Of a stretch of 19,322 nucleotides of DNA, positions 14,294 to 19,322 are shown in pieces. Under the pieces are notes generated by a model. The model ran no database searches, was not told the DNA's origin, and worked only from the letters and a program-made list of their open reading frames with translations. Source of the DNA: Bacteroidota bacterium (GTDB taxonomy: Bacteria; Bacteroidota; Bacteroidia; Bacteroidales; VadinHA17). The DNA is taken from positions 1-19,322 of the forward strand of contig JAEYZD010000162.1 in assembly GCA_023430725.1 (NCBI GenBank), written 5' to 3'. The position numbers and the translations under genes are program-made. Position 1 is the first letter of the stretch. Every line of letters starts with the position of its first letter.

Positions 14294-16336
14294 TTACAGC
14301 CTGTTGAACCCGCTTCTTTCTATCAGCGGATCAACTGACGGCTCACGGCCGCGGAATTCCCTGAAAAGCTCATCCGGTTCCCTGCTGCCACCCTTCTCGA
14401 GTATAGTCCGTCGGAATGAAATGGCTGTTTCACTGTCAAAGATTCCCCGCTCCCTGAACATGCTGAAGGCGTCAGCGTCAAGCACCTCGGCCCACTTATA
14501 CCCGTAGTATCCTGCTGCATAACCCCCGGAGAAGAGATGAGCGAAGGAGACGCTCATGCATGCCCCGTCAGCTGGCGGAAGAAGCTCTGCCGGTGTCATG
14601 GCGGCACGCTCGAACGCGATTATGTCACCGCTGAACGGTTCCCTGAGTGTATGCCATGCCATGTCGAGCAGTCCGAAACTGAGCTGCCGCATGCAGGCAT
14701 AACCTTCATTGTATGTAACAGATTCCCTGAGTTTTGAAAGGATTTCATCCGGAATCTTTTCGCCTGTCTCATAGTGGGCAGCCCAAATGTCAAGCCACTC
14801 CTTCTCCCAGGCCCAGTTCTCCAATATCTGCGAAGGCAGCTCCACGAAGTCGCGCTTTACATTGGTGCCTGACAGGCTTTCATATGTGCAGTCTGATAGC
14901 ATGCCGTGAAGCGCATGGCCAAACTCATGAAGAAACGTGTTCATCTCGCTGTGCGACAAAAGTGATGGTCTGGCCGGTGTTGGGCGGGTGAAGTTCATTA
15001 CAAGCGAGACAACCGGGATTATCCTCCTCCCGTTTTCCTTCCACTGTTCACGGAAGCCTGTCATCCAGGCCCCTCCGCTCTTCCCCTTCCTCGGATGGAA
15101 GTCGAGCATAAGAATAGCAATGATCCCTTTATCTCCGTCATGGACCTCATAAGCAGTCACCTCCTCGTTGTAGACCGGAATTTCCCGGTTCTCAATGAAT
15201 GTAAGGCCATACAGCCTGGTTGCCAGGCCAGGCACAGCCTCCCTGACCTTATCGAGCGGCATATAGGGGCGCAGGGCCTCGTCGTCTATGCTGTATCTCT
15301 CCATCCGAAGCTTCTCGGCCCAGTAGGCCCAGTCCCACCTCTCAAGTCTTCCTTCATGACCGTGGTTTCGGGCATACTCTTCAATGTCCTGCAGATCTTT
15401 CCTGCCTGCCGGGGTGGAGGCTGCAAGCAGCCTCTCAAGGAAGGCGTTCACCTCTGCGGGAGTTGAGGCCATCCTTTCCTCGAGTGCATAGGATGCATAG
15501 TCCGGAAAGCCGAGCAGTTGTGCCATCCTCAGGCGCAATTCCGTAATCCGTTTAACCAGTTCCCTGTTGTCATGCTCGTTGCCACGGAATGCACGATGCG
15601 CATATGCCCTGAAAATCTGTTCCCTCAGGTCGCGCCTGTCAGCATATTGCATGAATGGGACGTAGCTTGGGGCGTGAAGTGTGAACAGCCATCCTGCCAT
15701 GCCCTTCTCTGATGCAAGAGCCGCGGCGGCCTCGAGTACCCCGTCAGGCAGGCCTGCAACATCCTCCTCGCGGGAGAGAGGCAGTGTGAAGTCATTTGTC
15801 TCGGCAAGCACATTCTCCTCAAATCTGAGAGACAGGGTTGAGAGCTCCACCGTAATGTCACTGAACTGCTCCTTTGACTCATCTGAAAGGCCGGCTCCGC
15901 CGCGCACAAAGCCCTTGTACTTGCGGTCAAGCAAAATCATCTCTTCCTGGTTGAGCCCGAGACTGTCACGGTTCTCATATACGCTCTTCACCCTCGCGAA
16001 CAGGTTGGGATCGAGTGAAATGTCATTGCTGAATGCGGTCAGGACAGGTGATACCTCGCGGGCAGCATCCTGTAATTCGGGAGTGGTGTCTGAACTGTTA
16101 AGGTTAAACAGTATAGGGGTGATGCGGTTCAGCAGTGCGCCGGCATTCTCAAGAGCCTCAATGGTATTGTGAAAATCTGGTTGATCAGGACATACAATGA
16201 TATCCTCTATCTCTTTCCTGGCAGTAGCAATGGCTTCATCCACAGCCGGTTTGAAGTGCTCCGGCCTGATCAGTTCAAATGGCGGAATGGCGAAGGGGGT
16301 GGCCCATTCCTGCAAAAGGGGGTTGTTCCGGGTCAT
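14294..16336 (-). CDS. M3-family zinc metallopeptidase (Dcp / oligopeptidase A type)
   Basis: A 680-residue full-length M3A peptidase without a signal peptide, so cytoplasmic. The zinc site is HEFGH at 470-474 (His470, catalytic Glu471, His474), with the third ligand Glu499 in LSGTNVKRDFVE. The active-site surround (SGTN, RDFVELPSQILENWAWE) resembles dipeptidyl carboxypeptidase Dcp, while the N-terminus (NPLL, TPF, IPPFELIRPEHFKPAV) resembles oligopeptidase A/PrlC, so I leave the subtype open. Such enzymes hydrolyse short peptides in the cytosol, including signal-peptide fragments and imported peptides. The gene is the last of the minus-strand block and is separated from DUF3127 by a terminator and a repeat-bearing spacer; it has its own candidate -7 box 21 bp upstream of the ATG. 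A role in finishing murein-derived dipeptides is possible but not specifically supported. Confidence 0.93.
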   Translation of the reverse strand: MTRNNPLLQEWATPFAIPPFELIRPEHFKPAVDEAIATARKEIEDIIVCPDQPDFHNTIEALENAGALLNRITPILFNLNSSDTTPELQDAAREVSPVLTAFSNDISLDPNLFARVKSVYENRDSLGLNQEEMILLDRKYKGFVRGGAGLSDESKEQFSDITVELSTLSLRFEENVLAETNDFTLPLSREEDVAGLPDGVLEAAAALASEKGMAGWLFTLHAPSYVPFMQYADRRDLREQIFRAYAHRAFRGNEHDNRELVKRITELRLRMAQLLGFPDYASYALEERMASTPAEVNAFLERLLAASTPAGRKDLQDIEEYARNHGHEGRLERWDWAYWAEKLRMERYSIDDEALRPYMPLDKVREAVPGLATRLYGLTFIENREIPVYNEEVTAYEVHDGDKGIIAILMLDFHPRKGKSGGAWMTGFREQWKENGRRIIPVVSLVMNFTRPTPARPSLLSHSEMNTFLHEFGHALHGMLSDCTYESLSGTNVKRDFVELPSQILENWAWEKEWLDIWAAHYETGEKIPDEILSKLRESVTYNEGYACMRQLSFGLLDMAWHTLREPFSGDIIAFERAAMTPAELLPPADGACMSVSFAHLFSGGYAAGYYGYKWAEVLDADAFSMFRERGIFDSETAISFRRTILEKGGSREPDELFREFRGREPSVDPLIERSGFNRL

Positions 16337-16357
16337 AGGTCAGGTATCTGGTTTGGA

Positions 16358-16365
16358 CAAATATA
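16358..16365 (-). promoter_or_regulatory. Candidate -7 box for the M3 peptidase gene
   Basis: Read on the minus strand, TATATTTG matches TAnnTTTG exactly and ends 21 bp before the ATG at 16336. No clear -33 TTG is found at the usual distance; that position falls next to the 7-bp repeat cluster. Confidence 0.45.
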
Positions 16366-16374
16366 GTTATTTGG

Positions 16375-16402
16375 GATTTGCGATGCGCGATGTGCGATTT
16401 GT
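16375..16402. repeat. Degenerate heptamer tandem repeat, GAT(T/G)(T/C)G(C/T) type, four units
   Basis: Four adjacent 7-bp units: gatttgc, gatgcgc, gatgtgc, gatttgt. It sits just upstream of the candidate -7 box of the M3 peptidase gene and is noncoding. Function unknown. Confidence 0.65.
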
Positions 16403-16455
16403 TGGCAGTTCCTGATGGCGGGTGGGTCGGGGAGCAGCCCTTGCCGACTTCACTA

Positions 16456-16483
16456 CTGCCTGTTGCCTGGTGCCTTCTGCCTG
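16456..16483. repeat. Degenerate heptamer tandem repeat, NTGCCT(G/T) type, four units
   Basis: Four adjacent 7-bp units: ctgcctg, ttgcctg, gtgcctt, ctgcctg. It has the same period and copy number as the cluster at 16375-16402 but a different unit. It directly abuts the terminator hairpin of the DUF3127 gene. Function unknown. Confidence 0.65.
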
Positions 16484-16524
16484 AAAAAATAAATGCCACA
16501 TCCCTTTCGGAATATGGCATTTAT
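16484..16524 (-). terminator. Terminator after the FKBP-cyclophilin-DUF3127 unit
   Basis: A 13-bp stem (16489-16501 with 16512-16524, one mismatch) around a 10-nt loop. On the minus strand it runs into a T-run (attttttc). It begins 18 bp after the DUF3127 stop. A shorter T stretch on the plus side means it could also work in that direction. Confidence 0.75.
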
Positions 16525-16542
16525 GTTTTGAACGAAGAAAAA

Positions 16543-16926
16543 TCAGAACGGCAGGTCGTCCATCTCCGGGCTGGGAGAGGGAGCATCTTCGAGGCGCGGG
16601 CTTACAATAGCCTGCTGGCCATTCTCAGCCACCGCAATGCCACGCGACACTGAGAGAGCATTCAGGTTGGTGATGTAATTGGCCATCCCGTTCTTTTCCC
16701 AGCGATTACCCTTTATATTAAAGGTCACAGTCACATCCTGCCTGAGCCACGACTCATCAATCAGCTCACACTTTTCCTGGATAAGCTGGAACTTGATAAA
16801 ATCGACATAGGCCTGGCCGCTTCCGCTATCCTTGTGTTCAATAACGAACTCGCGCTTGCGGAACCGCTCATTGACCCTGTTAATGGGGTAAACCTCAGCA
16901 ACCTTACCGGTGATCTGGTATTCCAT
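16543..16926 (-). CDS. DUF3127 protein with an SSB-like acidic C-terminal tip
   Basis: A 127-residue cytoplasmic protein. Residues 1-95 (MEYQITGKVAEVYPINRV, RKREFVIEHKD, VTVTFNIKGNRW, YITNLNALSV) fit DUF3127, a family found mainly in Bacteroidota and some phages, with a predicted OB-like beta fold. After a flexible stretch the protein ends SPSPEMDDLPF. This is close to the DDDIPF tip that bacterial single-stranded-DNA-binding protein uses to recruit repair and replication enzymes, so binding of nucleic acid and partner proteins is a reasonable inference; it is not proof of function. Its ATG shares one base with the cyclophilin stop (TAATG), so translation is probably coupled. It is the last gene of the unit, followed by a hairpin terminator. 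Confidence 0.82.
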   Translation of the reverse strand: MEYQITGKVAEVYPINRVNERFRKREFVIEHKDSGSGQAYVDFIKFQLIQEKCELIDESWLRQDVTVTFNIKGNRWEKNGMANYITNLNALSVSRGIAVAENGQQAIVSPRLEDAPSPSPEMDDLPF

Positions 16927-17387
16927 TATACAGATTCAGTTATGATTATCCTGTCAATCATGTCTCCTGCCTGTATCTGGTCAATCACTTCAAGTCCCTC
17001 TGTGACCTTGCCGAAGCAGGTATGTTTTCCGTCGAGGTGTTTGGTGTTTGTCCTGCTGTGGCAGATGAAGAACTGGGAGCCGCCGGTATCCTTGCCTGCG
17101 TGGGCCATTGACATGACGCCGCGGTCATGATACTGTTTCTGACCGTTAAGTTCGCATTTGATCTTGTATCCCGGGCCTCCGGTGCCAACACGTGGATCGG
17201 TTATGTCAATAGAGTAGGGGCAACCACCCTGTATGACGAAATCCGGGATAACCCTGTGGAATGCCAGTCCGTCATAGAATCCGGTTTTGGCCAGCTTCAC
17301 GAAGTTTGCCACAGTGCCCGGGGCATCGTCATCATAGAGGATGACTTTCATCACCCCCTTAGGGGTATGTATCTCTGCTGATATCAT
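16926..17387 (-). CDS. Cyclophilin-type peptidyl-prolyl cis-trans isomerase, cytoplasmic form
   Basis: A 153-residue single-domain cyclophilin that catalyses cis-trans isomerisation of Xaa-Pro bonds. Key motifs are FHRVIPDFVIQGG (Arg45, Phe50 and Gln53, matching human CypA Arg55, Phe60 and Gln63) and GSQFFI. The CypA Trp121 position is His (TKHLDGKH instead of TEWLDGKH), which usually predicts weak cyclosporin binding. There is no signal peptide or lipobox, so it should stay in the cytoplasm even though the gene before it encodes an exported FKBP isomerase. Its ATG overlaps the FKBP stop by 4 nt (ATGA) and its stop overlaps the DUF3127 ATG by 1 nt. Confidence 0.95.
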   Translation of the reverse strand: MISAEIHTPKGVMKVILYDDDAPGTVANFVKLAKTGFYDGLAFHRVIPDFVIQGGCPYSIDITDPRVGTGGPGYKIKCELNGQKQYHDRGVMSMAHAGKDTGGSQFFICHSRTNTKHLDGKHTCFGKVTEGLEVIDQIQAGDMIDRIIITESV

Positions 17388-18079
17388 TGCTTGACTATAT
17401 CGAGGAGCTCAACGTCAAAGACGAGGGTTGAGAAGGGAGGAATGGGACCTGTACCCTGCTCACCGTAAGCAAGTTCGTAAGGAATATAGAATTTGAACTT
17501 CGAACCCACAGGCATCAGCTGGAGGCCTTCCTGCCACCCCTGTATGACCTGGTTGACACCGAACTCAACGGGCTCGCCACGGTCAACGGAAGAATCGAAT
17601 GTTGTGCTGTCAAGAAGTTTTCCGGTATAATGAACCTTAACCATATCAACGGCGGTTGGTTTTGCACCTGTGCCCATTGTAATGACTTCATACTGAAGTC
17701 CGCTGGCAGTTTCCTGAACGCCGTCACGCTTCTTGTTGTCTGCGAGGAACTTTTCACCCTCGTCAATGTTCTTGCCGTACATCTTCTTCATCTGGTCGGC
17801 CTGTCTCTTCTGCATATAGGTCATAACATATCCCTGAGCTGCCTGTTCATCGAGTGTATTCTTACCGTCTTTTGCATCAAGCATTCCTTTTGCCAGCAAA
17901 ACCGGATCTATTTCAATACTGTCAGTCATGTAATAAAAGTAGTTTGCAATACCCAGTGCGTATGCGAGAGAGTCTTCGGGGCTCTTCACCTTGGAGCCGG
18001 TTACGCTGGATTTGGGACTGCATGATGATAAGATCATAGCCGCTGCAACGGCGAGGATAACTAAACCTTTGATTTTCAT
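17384..18079 (-). CDS. FKBP-type peptidyl-prolyl isomerase, lipoprotein
   Basis: A 231-residue protein with start at 18079, where MKIKGLVILAVAAAMILSSC is an ideal lipoprotein signal (Cys20). An upstream in-frame ATG at 18130 would add 17 residues before the signal and lies upstream of the candidate -7 box at 18107-18114, so I reject it. The residues after Cys (SPKSS) are not acidic, suggesting a periplasmic-facing anchor. Residues about 30-110 are the FKBP_N dimerisation/chaperone-like helical domain (EDSLAYALGIANYFYY, AQGYVMTYMQKRQ). About 120-231 is the FKBP fold (SGLQYEVI, VKVHYTGKLLDSTTFDSS, VIQGWQEGLQLMPVGSK, IPYELAYGE, FDVELLDI). This is the Mip/FkpA-like layout of periplasmic folding helpers. 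It is a clear paralogue of the gene just upstream. Confidence 0.93.
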   Translation of the reverse strand: MKIKGLVILAVAAAMILSSCSPKSSVTGSKVKSPEDSLAYALGIANYFYYMTDSIEIDPVLLAKGMLDAKDGKNTLDEQAAQGYVMTYMQKRQADQMKKMYGKNIDEGEKFLADNKKRDGVQETASGLQYEVITMGTGAKPTAVDMVKVHYTGKLLDSTTFDSSVDRGEPVEFGVNQVIQGWQEGLQLMPVGSKFKFYIPYELAYGEQGTGPIPPFSTLVFDVELLDIVKQ

Positions 18080-18106
18080 TGTGTATGTTTTAATTTTAAT
18101 TTGTGG

Positions 18107-18114
18107 CAAAGATA
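18107..18114 (-). promoter_or_regulatory. Candidate -7 box for the FKBP lipoprotein-cyclophilin-DUF3127 unit
   Basis: TATCTTTG on the minus strand matches TAnnTTTG exactly, 27 bp before the ATG at 18079 and inside the 61-bp gap after the upstream FKBP gene. It also supports the shorter start of that gene. No clear -33 TTG is seen at 19-21 bp. Confidence 0.45.
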
Positions 18115-18140
18115 ATATTTTGGATTTCAAGTCGAAGCTG

Positions 18141-18830
18141 TTACTCCTCTTTTATTACTTCGAGCAGTTCCACTTCAAAGATGAGTGTCTCGAAAGGCTT
18201 GATTACATTGCCTGCACCTCTTTCTCCGTAGGCGAGGTCATAGGGAATATATAGCATCATTTTGGAACCCTCTTTCATCAGCTGCAGTCCCTCAACCCAG
18301 CCGCGGATCACATTATTCACCCTGAACTGTGCAGGCTCGCCGCGATCATAGGATGAGTCGAACTTGTTACCGTCAATTGTTTTTCCGGAATAATGGACCC
18401 TTACCATATCCTCAGGTCCGGGGGTTGAGCCGGTACCTTCCTGAAGTACCTTGTACTGCAGCCCGCTGGATGTTGTCACAACTCCCTCTGCGGCTGCATT
18501 ATCTGCAAGCCATTTCCTTGCTGCCTCTATCTGCTGACTGTACTCAGCCATCAGTCGGGCCCTCTCTCTCTTCTGCATATAACTGACAATGAATGCACTG
18601 GCTGCTGTATCGTTCATGAGAGCCTTCTCCTTCGAAGCATCGGTCATCCCCTTTGAGAACATTTTTACATTTATATTAATGCTGTCTCCGACATAGTACT
18701 TGTAGTTGGCTACACCCAGGGCATAGGAAAGGGAGTCATCGGAGGTGGAAAGTTTTGATTTCTGGGCCGCTGCAGGCAACAGTGCAACTGCGCTCAGGGC
18801 CAATACGGTGATGAGTTTTACGATCTTCAT
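18141..18830 (-). CDS. FKBP-type peptidyl-prolyl isomerase, secreted periplasmic form
   Basis: A 229-residue protein with a plain signal peptide (MKIVKLITVLALSAVALLPAAAQ, cleaved near AAAQ) and no lipobox, so soluble in the periplasm. Residues about 30-110 are the FKBP_N helical domain (DDSLSYALGVANYKYYVGDS, SAFIVSYMQKRERAR) and about 118-229 the FKBP domain (SGLQYKVL, VRVHYSGKTIDGNKFDSS, VIRGWVEGLQLMKEGSK, IPYDLAYGERGAG, IFEVELLEV). It is paralogous to the downstream lipoprotein FKBP over its whole length, which points to tandem duplication with one copy changing its anchoring. It ends 61 bp before that gene. Confidence 0.93.
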   Translation of the reverse strand: MKIVKLITVLALSAVALLPAAAQKSKLSTSDDSLSYALGVANYKYYVGDSININVKMFSKGMTDASKEKALMNDTAASAFIVSYMQKRERARLMAEYSQQIEAARKWLADNAAAEGVVTTSSGLQYKVLQEGTGSTPGPEDMVRVHYSGKTIDGNKFDSSYDRGEPAQFRVNNVIRGWVEGLQLMKEGSKMMLYIPYDLAYGERGAGNVIKPFETLIFEVELLEVIKEE

Positions 18831-18890
18831 TGTGTTGTTTGTTTGTTTTCTGCACGGGAGGCTCTGATGCCGTTCCCTGATTCAGTGGCG

Positions 18891-18898
18891 CAAATATA
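18891..18898 (-). promoter_or_regulatory. Candidate -7 box for the secreted FKBP gene
   Basis: TATATTTG on the minus strand matches TAnnTTTG exactly and lies 60 bp before the ATG at 18830, in the 75-bp gap after the mnmD stop. No clear -33 element is visible, because that position falls inside the mnmD end. Confidence 0.45.
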
Positions 18899-18905
18899 CC
18901 ATAAA

Positions 18906-19322
18906 TCATCTCTTTACCGCCCTGGTGATCACCCTTTTTCCGGGCGGGCCGGGAAGGAGTGCTACGTCAAATCCGAGTGAACGGAGCATTCTCTTTAAAG
19001 TGCCTTTTGCAGAGTATGTTACGAATACAGACCCTGGATGTGTCACCTCTGAAATCTTGTGCAATACCTCATCTGTCCACATCTCCGGCTGCTTTTCAGG
19101 CCCGAAGGCATCAAAGTAGATCAGGTCATAACTGCCTGATGGCTGGTCAGTTGTCAGATCTGAGACTCTCTTTTCGAGGGTGAACCATCCGGTGATACGG
19201 GACGGCGAGTTCCATGGTGTGCCGTGGATTGCATTGAATAGCTCCTGCCTTCCCTCTCCGGCCATTGTTCCGTAGTTCAGATGACTGACAACGGACGGAT
19301 CGAGGGGGTATTTTTCCAGTGA
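18906..19322 (-). CDS. mnmD: MnmD-type tRNA 5-methylaminomethyl-2-thiouridine methyltransferase, 5' truncated
   Basis: The reading frame is open to the right edge, so this is the C-terminal 138 residues; the AdoMet-binding Rossmann start is outside. Visible motifs are typical of the MnmC methyltransferase domain/MnmD family: KYPLD near the edge, LFNAIHGTPW, YDLIYFDAFGPEKQPEMWT (the active-site loop), VTHPGSVFVTYSAKGTLKRMLRSLGF and LLPGPPGKRVITRA at the C-terminus. The family methylates the nm5s2U34 wobble base to mnm5s2U in certain tRNAs. The chain ends right after the methyltransferase fold, with no FAD oxidoreductase domain, so it is the stand-alone MnmD form and not bifunctional MnmC. A Met within the visible part (base 19265) is internal, because conserved sequence continues before it. 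Confidence 0.88.
   Translation of the reverse strand, partial: SLEKYPLDPSVVSHLNYGTMAGEGRQELFNAIHGTPWNSPSRITGWFTLEKRVSDLTTDQPSGSYDLIYFDAFGPEKQPEMWTDEVLHKISEVTHPGSVFVTYSAKGTLKRMLRSLGFDVALLPGPPGKRVITRAVKR

Noticed and set aside
16375..16483. CRISPR array
   Set aside because: The repeats are 7 bp, adjacent and without spacers, and no cas gene is present.
17630..18025. 131-residue plus-strand open frame opposite the FKBP lipoprotein
   Set aside because: It is antisense to a clear FKBP gene; its Cys/His-rich translation is a frame artefact.
18080..18130. Upstream ATG at 18130 for the FKBP lipoprotein
   Set aside because: It adds 17 residues ahead of the signal peptide and lies upstream of the candidate -7 box at 18107-18114.

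Overview
The window looks like a Bacteroidota chromosome, most likely Bacteroidales. The reasons are a SusC/SusD outer-membrane pair followed by a DUF4397 lipoprotein, DUF3127, tandem secreted FKBP-type prolyl isomerases, several Bacteroidota-type -7 boxes (TAnnTTTG), and start sites with little Shine-Dalgarno sequence. I could not place it at genus level. No rRNA, tRNA, CRISPR array, insertion sequence or phage gene was seen. Genes are packed tightly and both window ends cut through a gene.

Region 1 (1-8051) looks like a cell-wall (murein) sugar and peptide salvage block. It starts with the 3' part of a large FAD/[4Fe-4S] 2-hydroxyacid (D-lactate-type) dehydrogenase. Next is an unusual fusion of a NagB-like glucosamine-6-phosphate deaminase domain with a PIG-L/LmbE-like de-N-acetylase domain. 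A DUF1343/NamZ exo-N-acetylmuramidase (GH171) converges on it from the other strand. Divergent from namZ is a two-gene unit: an SH3b-NlpC/P60 lipoprotein (gamma-D-Glu-diamino acid endopeptidase type) and, 6 bp later, an enolase-superfamily L-Ala-D/L-Glu-type dipeptide epimerase with a Tat-like lipoprotein signal. Together these suggest this route: NamZ removes MurNAc, the NlpC/P60 enzyme releases L-Ala-D-Glu, the epimerase turns it into an ordinary dipeptide, and the fusion and the dehydrogenase handle amino sugar and D-lactate.

Region 2 (8164-14066) is a SusC-like TonB-dependent receptor, a SusD-like lipoprotein and a DUF4397 lipoprotein, ending at a strong hairpin terminator. It follows the epimerase on the same strand after 112 bp, so it may be the uptake system for the murein fragments. 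That substrate link is inference.

Region 3 (14294-19322, all minus strand) is housekeeping. In transcription order it holds a 5'-truncated MnmD tRNA methyltransferase, two paralogous FKBP isomerases (one secreted, one lipoprotein), a cytoplasmic-type cyclophilin, a DUF3127 protein with an SSB-like C-terminal tip, a terminator, a spacer with two heptamer repeat clusters, and an M3 (Dcp-like) metallopeptidase. The lipoprotein FKBP, cyclophilin and DUF3127 genes overlap by 4 and 1 nt and are probably translationally coupled.
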